Below are positions 18,457-29,196 of a stretch of 38,918 nt of DNA, one piece after another. Position numbers and translations under genes: made by a program. The DNA comes from Gemmatimonadota bacterium. Its GTDB lineage: Bacteria; Gemmatimonadota; Gemmatimonadetes; Gemmatimonadales; Gemmatimonadaceae. Positions within the stretch are counted from its first letter, which is position 1. Each line of letters opens with the position of its first letter. Under the pieces are notes generated by a model. That model was not told where the DNA came from. It was given only the letters and a program-made list of their open reading frames with translations, and searched no databases. Location: the NCBI GenBank assembly GCA_003221805.1, contig QHUA01000006.1, positions 1 to 38,918 of the forward strand, read 5' to 3'.

Positions 18457-18884
18457 GCGGCGGCGGTCTTCTCGCAGTACTTGTCGAAGGCTCGAGTGAG
18501 ATCCTTGGCGATGTCCTCGGCGGTGCGGCCTTCGATCTGATGACGCTCCAGCATGTAGACGACCTGGCCGTCCTTCATGAGAGCGATCTGCGGTGAGCTC
18601 GGCGCGTAGCCGGTGAAATAACTTCTGGCGCGCTGCACCGCTTCCACATCCTGTCCGGCGAAAACCGTAGTGAGCTGATCGGGACGCGCGTCGTGCTGTA
18701 TTGCTCTGGCAACAGCTGGCCGCGCGTTTCTCGCGGCACAACCGCAGACCGAGTTGACGACCACGAGAGTGGTGCCGTGCGTGTCCTTCAGTTTTGCGTC
18801 GACTTCCTGCGGGGTGCGCATCTCCTCGACGCCGATCTGGGTGAGCTCCATACGCATCGGGGTGACGAACCGTTCATCGTACAT
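18453..18884 (-). CDS. Bacilliredoxin, BrxA/BrxB (YphP/YqiW) family
   Basis: 'MYDERFVTPMRMELTQIGVEEMRTPQEVDAKL', CGC motif 'VVNSVCGCAARNARP', 'GYAPSSPQIALMKDGQVVYMLERHQIEGRTAEDIA'. Confidence 0.9.
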   Translation of the reverse strand: MYDERFVTPMRMELTQIGVEEMRTPQEVDAKLKDTHGTTLVVVNSVCGCAARNARPAVARAIQHDARPDQLTTVFAGQDVEAVQRARSYFTGYAPSSPQIALMKDGQVVYMLERHQIEGRTAEDIAKDLTRAFDKYCEKTAAA

Positions 18885-18912
18885 CTAAAACTCTCCTGCT
18901 TCTTGAGGGTGG

Positions 18913-18940
18913 GTTATATGAATAATACTTGGAGGTTCAA
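18913..18940 (-). promoter_or_regulatory. Candidate sigma70-like promoter for the bacilliredoxin gene (TTGAAC-N16-TATAAC)
   Basis: Minus strand reads TTGAAC ctccaagtattattca TATAAC, then 'aggag' before the ATG. Confidence 0.5.
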
Positions 18941-18949
18941 TAGGTAACA

Positions 18950-18991
18950 GGGAAGCGGGAAGCGGGAAGCGGGAAGCGGGAAGCGGGAAGC
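18950..18991. repeat. Six perfect tandem copies of the heptamer GGGAAGC
   Basis: Read directly: (GGGAAGC)x6, with an inverted arm CTTCCCGCTTCCCGCTTC at about 19058-19075. Confidence 0.95.
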
Positions 18992-19073
18992 GCGGTTTCA
19001 GGTTCCCGTTACTACCGCAAGACCGTCAAACTGACCTAAGCTGCTTTCCTCTTCCCTCTTCCCGCTTCCCGCT

Positions 19074-20360
19074 TCACCTCGCGTACGATACCCACCTCGC
19101 CATTTCCTTCATCGTCGGCCTCTTCCCGTACATGAGCAGTCCGACCCGGTAAATCCGCGACGCCAGCCAGAGTGCGAGAAGGCAGCCGATAGCCAAAAAG
19201 AACAGGCTGGCCGCCAGCTCCAGTGGTGGAACTCCCGTCACCGCCATGCGGATCGGCATGATGATCGGCGACGAGATCGGAATGAGCGAGAGAACTTTCG
19301 CGGTAGTCCCGGTCGGATTCAGCAGCACCGGCTGAATGAACACTCCCGTGCTCACGATCATGATCATGAGCGGGCTCGCCGCCTGTCGTGCCTCGCTCTC
19401 GCTGTTAACCGACGAGCCCACCGCGGCGTACAGCGACGAGTAGAAGATGAATCCGAGCAGAAAGAACAACAGGAAGAGAATTCCGGCGGCGAGACTTATG
19501 TCGGGCAGAGAGAAGTTCACCACCGGCGCTCCGAGCTTCGCCATGATGGGCCCTCTGAGCTTGAGTAGCACGTAAGTAGTCCCGATCCACAGTATTTGCT
19601 GTGTCAATCCGACCGCTCCAACGCCGAGGACCTTGCCGGCGAGCAGCGTATCGGTTGGAACGCTGGACATCACGACCTCGGCGACGCGCGTCGTCTTCTC
19701 CTCGAGCACCCCACTCATGATCGTCTGCCCGTAAACCACGATCGACAGGTAGAGGAGAAATCCGATGGCGAATCCGAACAGCACGCTCGCCATGCCCGAA
19801 CCCGCCCGGCCGCGCTCAGTGATGCGCTCGGTGCTGAAGTCGAGGGGTATGAAGGTGATCTCCTTCATCTTCCGGTTATCGAGGCCGACCTGTTCCAGGC
19901 GCGACGCGAGAATAGTTTCGCGGATTGCGTTCTTGATTTGTGCCATGTCCGCGATCGACGTCGCGTTGGTTCCGGCGTAGCGAGCTGCCTCTCCGGCAAG
20001 CGTCTGCTGATTCACTACTACGTATCCAGTCTTTTCCTTCCGCATCACCTCATGGGTTGCGACACTCTCGGCCGGAGTGAGCTCGTTTGGCGCGACTACC
20101 CTCACCGTCGGCATTCTGCTCGGGATAGTGCTGTCGCCCGCGATATTCACCGCCAGGCGATGGCCGAAGCCCGTGCCCGTCGCGTCGAGAATGGTCGTGT
20201 TGTAGACGTCTGTCGTTGCCTTGCTGCGCGATGCCAGCCAGGCGGGCACGATGATGATCGCGCTGAAGAAGATGGGCCCGAAGAAAGTGGCGATAAGAAA
20301 CCACTTCGACCGAACCCGCTCCAGGTACTCGCGTTTGATGATCGCCCAGAGCTTAGCCAT
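19074..20360 (-). CDS. ABC-2 type transporter permease (NatB-like)
   Basis: 'IKREYLERVRSKWFLIATFFGPIFFSAIIIVPAW', 'GVLEEKTTRVAEVVMSSVPTDTLLAGKVLGVGAVGLTQ'. Confidence 0.88.
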   Translation of the reverse strand: MAKLWAIIKREYLERVRSKWFLIATFFGPIFFSAIIIVPAWLASRSKATTDVYNTTILDATGTGFGHRLAVNIAGDSTIPSRMPTVRVVAPNELTPAESVATHEVMRKEKTGYVVVNQQTLAGEAARYAGTNATSIADMAQIKNAIRETILASRLEQVGLDNRKMKEITFIPLDFSTERITERGRAGSGMASVLFGFAIGFLLYLSIVVYGQTIMSGVLEEKTTRVAEVVMSSVPTDTLLAGKVLGVGAVGLTQQILWIGTTYVLLKLRGPIMAKLGAPVVNFSLPDISLAAGILFLLFFLLGFIFYSSLYAAVGSSVNSESEARQAASPLMIMIVSTGVFIQPVLLNPTGTTAKVLSLIPISSPIIMPIRMAVTGVPPLELAASLFFLAIGCLLALWLASRIYRVGLLMYGKRPTMKEMARWVSYAR

Positions 20361-21318
20361 GGCCGCTCATTCCCTCTTCGACTCCGGCAGCTCCGACCTT
20401 CTGCAGAAAGATCTGGTGCAGCGACGGCTGGATCATCTCGAATCTCTGGACCGACGCGCCCGAGTCGACAATTCGCCTGAGCAGCGCCTGCGGATCAGCG
20501 CCCGGTGCCATCTCGATCTCGAAGAACCGATTGGAGTCGTCGGCGCGTTTCACCAGCGAGTGATCGCGCAGGATGGACGCCACACCGGCCATGCCGTCGC
20601 CCTCCAGGGCAAGCGCGACGTTTCGGTGACCATGTTCCTCTTTCACATCGGTGACGATTCCGTCGAGGACCTTCTCTCCGCGGGCGATGATGCAAACCGA
20701 ATCGCACAGCCGCTCGGCGTTGTCCATTAGATGTGTGCTGAAGATGACCGTCTTGCCGCGCCGCTTCAGCTCCACGACCGTGTCCTTCAGCGCCTGGGCA
20801 TTGATCGGATCGAGCCCGCTGAAAGGCTCATCGAGGATGACGAGATCCGGATCGTGCAGCAGCGTGCCAATGAACTGTACCTTCTGCTGCATACCGCGCG
20901 AGAGCTCGTCGATCTTGGCCAGTCCCCAGTCCTTCTCCGGAGTTTTCAGCGACAGTCGCTCCAGCCATTCATCGATGCGGCGATCCGCGTCGCTTCCCTT
21001 CACGCCCTTGAGCTCGGCGAGGAATTTCAGCACCCGCCGCACCTGCATCTTCCGATACAGTCCGCGCTCCTCCGGCAGGTAGCCGAGGCGCTCGGTGATG
21101 TTCGGATCGTTCGATGAGCGACCGAAGATGTGAATCATCCCCGTATCCGGCGCAATGATGTTCAGGATCATGCGGATGGTGGTCGTCTTCCCGGCGCCAT
21201 TGGGCCCGAGGAGGCCGTACACGCTACCGGTGGGGACGCGCAGCGTCAGGTCACGCACCGCCGTGTACTCGGCAAAGCGCTTGGTGACGTTGACTATGTC
21301 GATCGCGTATTCGGTCAT
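20353..21318 (-). CDS. ABC transporter ATP-binding protein (NatA-like)
   Basis: 'GLLGPNGAGKTTTIRMI', 'LSRGMQQKVQFIGTLLHDPDLVILDEPFSGLDP', C-terminal DUF4162-like region. Confidence 0.92.
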   Translation of the reverse strand: MTEYAIDIVNVTKRFAEYTAVRDLTLRVPTGSVYGLLGPNGAGKTTTIRMILNIIAPDTGMIHIFGRSSNDPNITERLGYLPEERGLYRKMQVRRVLKFLAELKGVKGSDADRRIDEWLERLSLKTPEKDWGLAKIDELSRGMQQKVQFIGTLLHDPDLVILDEPFSGLDPINAQALKDTVVELKRRGKTVIFSTHLMDNAERLCDSVCIIARGEKVLDGIVTDVKEEHGHRNVALALEGDGMAGVASILRDHSLVKRADDSNRFFEIEMAPGADPQALLRRIVDSGASVQRFEMIQPSLHQIFLQKVGAAGVEEGMSGHG

Positions 21319-21371
21319 GTAGCTTCGCAGTGGGCAGTACGTAAGGGATCAACAATATACGTCCGAAAGAA

Positions 21372-22115
21372 ATGTCTGTTTCAGAGACGATAGTGATCGC
21401 GGCTCTGTTCTTTGTCGGCGCGGCACTGTACGCGTCGGTGGGACACGGGGGGGCGTCGAGCTATTTGGCGGCGATGGGACTTTTCAGTTTCACGCCGGAA
21501 GTCATGAAGCCCACCGCACTCGCGCTCAACATTCTCGTCGCGGCCGTCGCGACGATAAAGTTCTACCGGGCGCGGTTGTTCAAGTGCGAGCTGTTCTGGC
21601 CGTTCGCGGTGGCATCGATTCCAGCGGCGTTCGTCGGCGGTGCGACGCAGCTGCCTTCGCGCTGGTACAAGGTACTTGTCGGAATCGTGCTGCTGTACGC
21701 CGCCGTGTGGATGTTCCGATCCTCGCTCAAGCCGATCGGCAAAGAACCGCACCCGCCGCCGCTGTGGGCAGCGATCGTCTCCGGGCTGGCGATTGGATTT
21801 TTGTCGGGGCTTACCGGGGTCGGCGGTGGGATTTTTTTCAGCCCGCTCCTTCTCTACATGGGTTGGGCAGAGACGCGGGCGACGTCAGCGGTGGCAGCTC
21901 CTTTCATTCTCGTCAATTCCATCTCGGGATTGCTCGGTCATTTCTCCAGCGTTGCCCAGCTGCCGGCGAGCATCCCGGTGTGGGGAGCGGCGGCTCTGAT
22001 CGGCGGCTGGATCGGCGCCAGCTACGGCAGCAGGAGGGCACCAACGCCGGTATTGCGGCAACTCCTTTCCCTGGTGCTGATTGTAGCTGGCGTCAAGTTG
22101 GTGCTCGGGTTCTGA
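21372..22115 (+). CDS. TauE/SafE family sulfite exporter-like membrane protein
   Basis: 'FVGAALYASVGHGGASSYLAAMGL', 'GLAIGFLSGLTGVGGGIFFSPLLL'. Confidence 0.88.
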   Translation: MSVSETIVIAALFFVGAALYASVGHGGASSYLAAMGLFSFTPEVMKPTALALNILVAAVATIKFYRARLFKCELFWPFAVASIPAAFVGGATQLPSRWYKVLVGIVLLYAAVWMFRSSLKPIGKEPHPPPLWAAIVSGLAIGFLSGLTGVGGGIFFSPLLLYMGWAETRATSAVAAPFILVNSISGLLGHFSSVAQLPASIPVWGAAALIGGWIGASYGSRRAPTPVLRQLLSLVLIVAGVKLVLGF

Positions 22116-22123
22116 GGTAAGCC

Positions 22124-22456
22124 ATGGCCTTCGACGAAAAGCTGGCAGCGCGCATTAAAGCACAGCTCGGCAAGAAGAAGGGAATCGTCGAGAAGAAGAT
22201 GTTCGGCGGACTCGCGTTTCTCCTCAATGGCAACATGTCGTGCGGCGTGCACGGAAACGAGATGATCATTCGCCTCGCACCGGAGGAGACCGACAAGGCG
22301 CTGGCCAAAAGGCACGTACGCGTGTTCGACATCGCCGGGCGCGGGCCGATGAAGGGCTGGATACTCGTCGAGCCCGAGGGCTTGAAGACGGAACAGGATC
22401 TCGCGGCGTGGGTGGACACGGGTGTTAAGTACGCTGCATCACTTCCGCCAAAGTAG
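22124..22456 (+). CDS. TfoX/Sxy N-terminal domain protein
   Basis: 'KKGIVEKKMFGGLAFLLNGNMSCGVHGNEMIIRLAPEETDKAL...GRGPMKGWILVEPEGL'. Confidence 0.88.
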   Translation: MAFDEKLAARIKAQLGKKKGIVEKKMFGGLAFLLNGNMSCGVHGNEMIIRLAPEETDKALAKRHVRVFDIAGRGPMKGWILVEPEGLKTEQDLAAWVDTGVKYAASLPPK

Positions 22457-22462
22457 GACACG

Positions 22463-22906
22463 GTGGCGAACATCGATCGCGCAGATTGGCACTACGGGGG
22501 CAACTTCCCCGCCGGACTGCCGCCCGAGAACGGCGGCACCCACATCGGGATGTATCTAGCCTGGATCGTGCATCGGAATCTCGGCAGCAAAGAGCTAACG
22601 CAGCACGCCGGCGATACCTATGGCTGGGTTCTGAATCGCGAAGTGACGGGACGCGATCTGCTCTTCACCAAGCTGGACGAGAAGTTCTTCGATGAATTAC
22701 TCAGTCCGGAAGGGCAGGCGTTCACGCATTCGTACTACGAGAGCAACGGATACGCGAACGATTACGACAGAGTGCTGTGCGGAGATCTGCCGTCCTTGTA
22801 CCACGTCGAGAATACCTGGAAGAATTTCGATAAGCTTGCGCCGGTGCTCGACGAACGGCTGGCGGCATGGCGCGCACTTCAGGAGCGGCCGATCGATCCG
22901 CTCTAA
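22463..22906 (+). CDS. Conserved hypothetical protein (DUF7832-like)
   Basis: 147 aa ORF, 'RADWHYGGNFPAGLPPENGGTHIGMYLAWIVHRNLGS'; family label from memory, not searched. Confidence 0.6.
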   Translation: MANIDRADWHYGGNFPAGLPPENGGTHIGMYLAWIVHRNLGSKELTQHAGDTYGWVLNREVTGRDLLFTKLDEKFFDELLSPEGQAFTHSYYESNGYANDYDRVLCGDLPSLYHVENTWKNFDKLAPVLDERLAAWRALQERPIDPL

Positions 22907-23805
22907 CGTGGAATCGCGGCGCTATACCAGCTGCTGCTGATCGAAAGCAGGTCGAGCGGATTTACTGTGTTCGTACCGTAGCGCGCGGCCCAATGCAGAT
23001 GTGGGCCGGTCACGCGCCCTGTGTTTCCCACCAGTCCAATCACCTGACCGCGCTTCACAGTTTCGCCGACGGCGACCAGCGTTTTGCTCAGGTGAAAGTA
23101 TGAGGTAACAACTCCGCCGCCGTGGTCGATGTAGACGACGTTTCCGGCGAGAAAAAAGTTGTCGACGAGCGCGATTACCCCGCGGTTCGCAGCGCGCACC
23201 GGCTCGCCGATCGCCCCGCGGAAATCCACGCCGAGGTGGCGCGTGGTGAGCTGGCCGTTGAACAGACGCCCCGACCCGAACTCGCTGGTGATCACGGAGT
23301 TTCTGGGCTTGAGAAACGACGCGGTCCACATCGGTGCGCGCTCGTGCGCCCGGCGACCAACCTCCCTTGCGCGGGCGTTCTCCCCCGCGATACGCGCCAG
23401 CGTGGCCGAATCGAGTGGACGTGTAAACGCGCTATCGACCTCGAGCGGTTGCGCAACAGGCGGCGGAATCTTTGGGAGCGTGAACCGAATGCGGGTGATC
23501 TCGGTCTTGCCGGACGCCCTCTGCAAAATCGCATTGGCGACGAGACTGCCTTCTTCGTCGACCGGTATTCCACCGATGGCGTGCCAGACACCAGCCGCCG
23601 TTTGCATGAAGTGCAATGGCTCGCCAGCGAGCGCGCCACGTACTGAGACGACCTTGTCAACGCCCGAAGGGGCATCGAGTGTCAAACGTACTATGGCGCC
23701 AGGCTCCGGCGATGCCGGTCTGGCAGTAAGGCGCGCATCCTGCGCAAAAACGGCACTCGGTAATATGGAACAAAATGCGACTAAACTCGCCAGAATATCT
23801 TTCAC
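22903..23805 (-). CDS. Secreted M23-family metallopeptidase
   Basis: 'SEFGSGRLFNGQLTTRHLGVDFRGAIGEPVRAANRGVIALVDNFFLAGNVVYIDHGGGVVTSYFHLSK...GQVIGLVGNTGRVTGPHLHWA'. GTG start at 23805 before a signal peptide. Confidence 0.9.
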   Translation of the reverse strand: MKDILASLVAFCSILPSAVFAQDARLTARPASPEPGAIVRLTLDAPSGVDKVVSVRGALAGEPLHFMQTAAGVWHAIGGIPVDEEGSLVANAILQRASGKTEITRIRFTLPKIPPPVAQPLEVDSAFTRPLDSATLARIAGENARAREVGRRAHERAPMWTASFLKPRNSVITSEFGSGRLFNGQLTTRHLGVDFRGAIGEPVRAANRGVIALVDNFFLAGNVVYIDHGGGVVTSYFHLSKTLVAVGETVKRGQVIGLVGNTGRVTGPHLHWAARYGTNTVNPLDLLSISSSWYSAAIPR

Positions 23806-23924
23806 GTCGTTGTGTTTCCGTTGAGTGGAACTGAAGCTAACGTATGTTACCGCTCGACCGTGCCGAAGTTCTTGCAATGGCCAACCGAGCGACGTTGACC
23901 GCGTGTAGCTCCTTCGGAGGATTG

Positions 23925-25721
23925 ATGCTTCGTTCTCTCACAGCAACCGTTCTGCTCGCCACCGCCCACCCATTGTTGGCACAAGCTGTTCGGGTTTCTG
24001 CTCCGATCACCGATGTTCGCTACGAGATCACCGCGGATTCTGCCGCTGTAGGAAGGCGACAACTCGGTGTCTCGATGTCGTTTCACGTCAGCGGAAACGC
24101 GCCGGTCGTGCTCGCTCTTCCTGCCTGGTCACCGGGTCATTACGTCCTTATCTGGTTCGCGCGCCGCGTGTCGCAGTTCTCCGCGGAATCGAACGGCGCG
24201 CAGCTCCCCTGGAAAAAAGTCGACTACCAAACCTGGGAGATCACACCGCGTGGTGCGGGCACCGTGCGCGTTTCATTCAGGTATCTCGCCGATGCGGTCG
24301 ATCGCGCCGTCGCCTGGACCTCACCCAACTTCGCGTTCTTCAACGGCACCAATGTCTTTCTTTATCCGGTTGGCCGCGGGTTCAACTGGCCGGCGCAGGT
24401 AAGCGTTCGCACCGAGCCGTCCTGGCGCATCGCGACGGGAATGGACCCGGCGCCTGGCACGAACAACTTCACCGCGCCCAACTATCACGATCTTACCGAC
24501 ATGCCGTTTTACGTCGGGAGATTTGCCTTCGACAGCACCCAGATCGCCGGCAAATGGATTCGTCTCGCGTTCTACCCGGCGGGGAGTCTCACGACGGCGC
24601 GACGGGATCGCACTTTTGGCTGGCTGCGGAAAATCTTCCCAGCACACATCGCTGTTTTCGGTGAGGCGCCGTTCCGGAATTACACGGTCTTCCAGCGGTC
24701 GGATACACTCGTTAACGGCGGCGGCCTAGAGCACCAGAGCTCGCAGGTCGACGAAGTCACCACCTCGCAGCTGGATGCGGGATATATCCCCGGCCTCTAC
24801 TCGCACGAGGCGTTTCACGCCTGGAACGTCAAGCGATTGCGCCCGGCTGACATGGTGCCATACCGGTATGACGACGCGCAGCCGACTACCTGGCTCTGGG
24901 TGAGCGAAGGAGTGACCGACTACTACGGAGCACTGGCTCTCGTGCGCGGCGGCGTCAACGATAGCACAAGGTTTTTTGACTTCATCGCCGGCGAGATCGC
25001 TTCGATCAACGGAACACCGCCGACGGCCGTGAGCGACGCGTCCCTCTCACCGTGGATCAGTCCGACCGACGGCAGCGGAGGTCTTTACTACCCGAAGGGC
25101 GGGTTCATCGGGTTTGTGCTCGACGTGTTCATCCGCGACGCGACCAACGATCGATCCTCGCTCGACAACGTAATGCGCGCGCTTTACAACGAGACCTACA
25201 AACGCGGCCGGGGATTCACCAGCACTGAGTGGTGGCGCGAGGTTAGCCGAGCTTCCGGGGGAAAGTCATTTATGGAATTCGCGCGCAGATATGTAGATGG
25301 GAGAGAAGCGCTGCCAATCGATTCCGTGCTCCAGCTGGCAGGACTCCAGGCGCGGACCGACACCACGCGTGAGCCGCGACTTGGAGTCTCGACAGCCACC
25401 GATAGCAGTGGCGTGCGAATCAGCGAGGTTGCGCCGGGCGGAGCTGCATCGGCGGCAGGGTTGCGATCGGGTGACCGCATCGTTTCCATCGGCGACGTCA
25501 ATATCACCAACGATGACTCTTTCGCCGCTTTTCGCACGCGGTACGCCGGCACCGCAGCAACCACCCTACCAGTATCAGTTCAGCGCGGGACACAGACATT
25601 CACATTGCAGCTGCCGGTTCGTCTGTTCACACGGGTTCAAACCGTAGTTACGCCCATCCCCGGGGCCACTGAAAAGGCGCTCCGGATCCGCAATGGGATC
25701 CTGAAAGGGTCAACCTCCTGA
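23925..25721 (+). CDS. M61-family (glycyl aminopeptidase-like) metallopeptidase with PDZ domain
   Basis: 'GLEHQSS', HExxH in 'LYSHEAFHAWNVKRLRP', 'VSEGVTDYYG'; PDZ 'ISEVAPGGAASAAGLRSGDRIVSIGD'. GGAGG before the ATG at 23925. Confidence 0.9.
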   Translation: MLRSLTATVLLATAHPLLAQAVRVSAPITDVRYEITADSAAVGRRQLGVSMSFHVSGNAPVVLALPAWSPGHYVLIWFARRVSQFSAESNGAQLPWKKVDYQTWEITPRGAGTVRVSFRYLADAVDRAVAWTSPNFAFFNGTNVFLYPVGRGFNWPAQVSVRTEPSWRIATGMDPAPGTNNFTAPNYHDLTDMPFYVGRFAFDSTQIAGKWIRLAFYPAGSLTTARRDRTFGWLRKIFPAHIAVFGEAPFRNYTVFQRSDTLVNGGGLEHQSSQVDEVTTSQLDAGYIPGLYSHEAFHAWNVKRLRPADMVPYRYDDAQPTTWLWVSEGVTDYYGALALVRGGVNDSTRFFDFIAGEIASINGTPPTAVSDASLSPWISPTDGSGGLYYPKGGFIGFVLDVFIRDATNDRSSLDNVMRALYNETYKRGRGFTSTEWWREVSRASGGKSFMEFARRYVDGREALPIDSVLQLAGLQARTDTTREPRLGVSTATDSSGVRISEVAPGGAASAAGLRSGDRIVSIGDVNITNDDSFAAFRTRYAGTAATTLPVSVQRGTQTFTLQLPVRLFTRVQTVVTPIPGATEKALRIRNGILKGSTS

Positions 25722-25789
25722 GTCGATGTCGATTTGGCCAGACGTCGTCCGACTACTTAGCGAGAACCCTTTCCAATTCTGGAGGAGCC

Positions 25790-26188
25790 ATGAAATACCT
25801 TTGCCTGATCTACGAAGATGAGAGCCGGTTCGCGACAACGCCCAAGCCCGAGATGGACAAGATCATGAGCGAGTACGGCGCGTTCAGCGAAAGCATCAGG
25901 AAGAGCGGCCATCACGTGGCCGGTTACCAGCTGCAGGCCACCGATACGGCGACCACCGTTCGTTCGCGGAATGGCAAGGTCTCCACCACCGACGGTCCAT
26001 TCGCCGAAACGAAGGAACAGCTCGGCGGATTCTACCTCATTGAAGCAAAGGATCTGAACGAAGCAGTCCAGGTCGCCTCGAGGATCCCGTCGGTGAGGTT
26101 CGGCTCGATCGAGGTGAGGCCGATCGTCGAGCGCAACCAGGCGGCAGCGCGTCCAGCCGAAGCGTTGGCCAGCACCGGCGCAGCGTGA
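25790..26188 (+). CDS. YCII-related (DGPF) domain protein
   Basis: 'MKYLCLIYEDESRF', 'VSTTDGPFAETKEQLGGFYLIEAKDLNEAVQVASRIP'. Confidence 0.92.
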   Translation: MKYLCLIYEDESRFATTPKPEMDKIMSEYGAFSESIRKSGHHVAGYQLQATDTATTVRSRNGKVSTTDGPFAETKEQLGGFYLIEAKDLNEAVQVASRIPSVRFGSIEVRPIVERNQAAARPAEALASTGAA

Positions 26189-27448
26189 ATGGAGGAGAAC
26201 AACGAGACGCACGTGCGCGACCAGGTCGATGCTCTTTATCGCACCGAATCGCGCCGTGTGCTCGCGACGCTCATCCGCCTCCTCGATGATTTCGATCTCG
26301 CCGAGGAAGCGCTACACGACGCATTCGCCGCGGCGGTCGAGCAGTGGGGGACAGATGGAATTCCTGCCAACCCCCGCGCGTGGCTGGTGTCGACCGGTCG
26401 CTTCAAGGCAATCGATCGCCTGCGGCGAAGCGCTCGCTTCGAGGACGTCGATAGCGCAATGATCGACAGAATTGAAGGAACTTCGGACCCGTTGCGAGAC
26501 GACGACGAGCTCGAAGACGATCGTCTCCGACTCATCTTCACCTGCTGTCACCCGGCGCTGAGTCCGGATGCGCGAATTGCGCTGACGCTGCGTGAAGTTT
26601 GCGGTCTGACGACTGAAGAAGTCGCGCACGCCTTCCTGACACCGCCGCCGACCCTGGCGCAAAGAATTGTCCGCGCCAAATCCAAAATCAGGGAAGCGCG
26701 GATTCCGTATGAAGTGCCGGGTCGCGCCGATCTACCCGACCGGCTCGACAGCGTCCTTCACGTGATCTACCTCGTCTTCAACGAGGGCTATCTCGCCACC
26801 AGCGGTGAGTCGCTCACCCGCGCCGATCTGTCGGGCGAAGCAATCAGGCTCGGCAGACTTCTTGTCGAGCTCCTGCCGGAGCCGGAAGTCATCGGACTTC
26901 TGGCGCTGATGCTGCTGCACGAAGCCCGTCGCGCGGCGAGATCCGGTCCCGCGGGAGAGATGATTCTGCTCGAGGATCAGGATCGCTCGCTTTGGAATCG
27001 TGCCCAGATCGATGAGGGAGTCGAGCTCGTCGAGCAGGCGATCCAGTCGCACCGATTCGGTCCTTACACCCTGCAGGCAGCGATTGCTGCGGTTCACGCC
27101 GAGGCGCGTAACGCTCGTTCGACCGACTGGCGCCAGATCGTGGGTCTTTATGACGTTCTGCTGAGGATAGATCCGTCGCCCATCATCGAGCTCAATCGCG
27201 CTGCTGCCGTGGCGATGAGCGAAGGACCAGAAGCGGGGCTCGCCTTGATCGATGCCATTCTGGTTCGCGGGGATCTTGCCGATTATCACCTCGCGCACGC
27301 AGCGCGCGGTGATCTATGCAGGCGACTCGGGCGCGTCAATGAAGCGATCGAGAGTTACGAGACAGCGTTGCGGCTGACCACCCAGAACGCCGAACGCAGC
27401 TTCATCACCCGGCGACTGGACGAGCTGCGGCTTACTTCACCTCGATAA
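26189..27448 (+). CDS. ECF RNA polymerase sigma factor, ECF42/SigJ-like with DUF6596-type C-terminus
   Basis: '[53 protein letters not shown]', '[36 protein letters not shown]', '[30 protein letters not shown]'. Start abuts the DGPF stop (TGAATG). Confidence 0.92.
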   Translation: MEENNETHVRDQVDALYRTESRRVLATLIRLLDDFDLAEEALHDAFAAAVEQWGTDGIPANPRAWLVSTGRFKAIDRLRRSARFEDVDSAMIDRIEGTSDPLRDDDELEDDRLRLIFTCCHPALSPDARIALTLREVCGLTTEEVAHAFLTPPPTLAQRIVRAKSKIREARIPYEVPGRADLPDRLDSVLHVIYLVFNEGYLATSGESLTRADLSGEAIRLGRLLVELLPEPEVIGLLALMLLHEARRAARSGPAGEMILLEDQDRSLWNRAQIDEGVELVEQAIQSHRFGPYTLQAAIAAVHAEARNARSTDWRQIVGLYDVLLRIDPSPIIELNRAAAVAMSEGPEAGLALIDAILVRGDLADYHLAHAARGDLCRRLGRVNEAIESYETALRLTTQNAERSFITRRLDELRLTSPR

Positions 27449-29150
27449 TTCGAGACGACACTGCTTTCGGATCGTCGCCGACTTCGAGCCTCACCGAGTA
27501 CTTGCCCGCCGGCACCATCGACAGGTCGAGCAGTATCGAACGCGGCGACATAACTCCGGCAGCCCCGTTCTCCTGCCAGCGCAGACTGAGCGGCGTGAGC
27601 TTCGGCGCGATGTGAAGCGCGCGGAAGGTGCGCCGCAGCAGGCCTTCATCGATCGGCATGATCGTCAGCGATATCGGCAGTGCGCTATCAGTGGGTGTCT
27701 TCCCGTACAGCTCCCAGAACAAGCCAATTCTCGTGTTGCGACGGAATTCTGTGCCGCCGTGAGCGCGCTCGGTCGCCTCGGTGAGATCGGCAGGCAGGGA
27801 CGGCGCGCCATCCACAAAAAGGAGATCGGAAATACTGATCCTCCCCGAATCGAGGGAAATCTCGGCAAACCCCGAGCGCCACCGCGCCGCGGCGGCGCTG
27901 TCCTTTGCCAGCAGCTCGACTCCGATCAGTTGTTCCTTCCAGGGCGTGGAGACGGTTAGCACGTTCCTCGTCGGAGACTCATCAACCAGAGTCTTGGATG
28001 GCGTAGTCGCCTCGTCGCCCATCGCGACCAGCGCCGCGGCGAATTTGGATTTCCCGAAGATGGTGTCGTTGCTGACATCGAATGCGGCAACGACTCTGGT
28101 AGAATCGCCGCGTCGGAAACGCGCCACCTGCGCATCGAGTCGCACGAAGCCCCGCGTGTACATCGGCGCGTACTGCTCGCGCGGCGGAAACTGGTAGATG
28201 TCGAACACCGAATCTACGATGAGTGCCAGAATGTCCGGGGGCCGCTGCGTGAGGAAGAAATGGTAACCGGGCTCGCGCTCGTGCCCGGTGATCGCCGGCT
28301 GCGACTCCATGTACATGCTGTGCGAAGGCTCCTGCGTCCATTTCTCTGCCCAGCCGAAGCGGAGAACCAGCTCGGCCAGGTCTCCGCCCCAGCTCGAGCC
28401 GTAAGTGTTGACCGCGTTCTGCTGAAGCAGAGTGTGGAGCACGCGCGAGAAGTGTTCGGTGCGCCGCTCATTTCCCGGAGTCATGAACAGCGGATCTGCT
28501 ACCCACCAGATGCGCGCGTCCGCTGCTTCGCGCTGTGCACAGGACATCTTGTGGTACGTGCCGCGGACGTCGTCGTCCAGCAGCGGCGACAGGTTGTTCC
28601 AGTGGCAGCGCATCGGCGTCGGCATTGCCTGTAGCGCCAACGCGAATGCGCTGTCCGCGCCGGCGAAATCTCCCTGGACGTGGAGCGACAGCCCGAGCAG
28701 CGCGTCGCACCACCACTTCGTCGCTCGGCAGGCGCGCGCTACTGAGACAGCCGATGTGTCGTGGCCCTCCACCAAGTAGCGGATGCGCTGTCCGATGATC
28801 CAGTCGTCACCGGGAAGCGCGTCCGACGCCCTCTCCAGATCGCGCAGCAGCTGTGCTCGCGCGCGGACGATGTCCTCGCCCTCATCAGGAACGACGTAGT
28901 CCTTGAGATTGGGATGCCACTCGCAGAACCGCCCGACGATCAGGCAGTGATCGGCAGTTCCGATATAGAATCTCGGCAGCATCTGGCGGCGGCGACGCTC
29001 GAACGAGGCCTGCAGATTGCGCGCGCGCTTGGCGATCTCGGCCGAGTCGGCAAGGACCCGCGCATTCTGCGCGCTCAGTTGAACCAGTGGCTGCGCTGTG
29101 GAAACCGGGGCGCAGAGGGCCGATGCAACAATTGCTATCGGGAGCAACAA
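27432..29150 (-). CDS. Hypothetical secreted protein (weak GWxTD-like resemblance)
   Basis: 572 aa with signal peptide; '[28 protein letters not shown]...[12 protein letters not shown]'. Confidence 0.5.
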   Translation of the reverse strand: MLLPIAIVASALCAPVSTAQPLVQLSAQNARVLADSAEIAKRARNLQASFERRRRQMLPRFYIGTADHCLIVGRFCEWHPNLKDYVVPDEGEDIVRARAQLLRDLERASDALPGDDWIIGQRIRYLVEGHDTSAVSVARACRATKWWCDALLGLSLHVQGDFAGADSAFALALQAMPTPMRCHWNNLSPLLDDDVRGTYHKMSCAQREAADARIWWVADPLFMTPGNERRTEHFSRVLHTLLQQNAVNTYGSSWGGDLAELVLRFGWAEKWTQEPSHSMYMESQPAITGHEREPGYHFFLTQRPPDILALIVDSVFDIYQFPPREQYAPMYTRGFVRLDAQVARFRRGDSTRVVAAFDVSNDTIFGKSKFAAALVAMGDEATTPSKTLVDESPTRNVLTVSTPWKEQLIGVELLAKDSAAAARWRSGFAEISLDSGRISISDLLFVDGAPSLPADLTEATERAHGGTEFRRNTRIGLFWELYGKTPTDSALPISLTIMPIDEGLLRRTFRALHIAPKLTPLSLRWQENGAAGVMSPRSILLDLSMVPAGKYSVRLEVGDDPKAVSSRIIEVK

Positions 29151-29196
29151 GCGGAACGAGCCGACTTGCGCTCCAGATCTTACCAGAGATCGGGAA

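Noticed and set aside
18950-18991. Heptamer array as a CRISPR
   Set aside because: Contiguous 7-bp repeats with no spacers and no cas genes.
25790-27448. DGPF protein plus sigma factor as a novel system
   Set aside because: YCII/DGPF proteins next to ECF42-type sigma factors are an established pairing.
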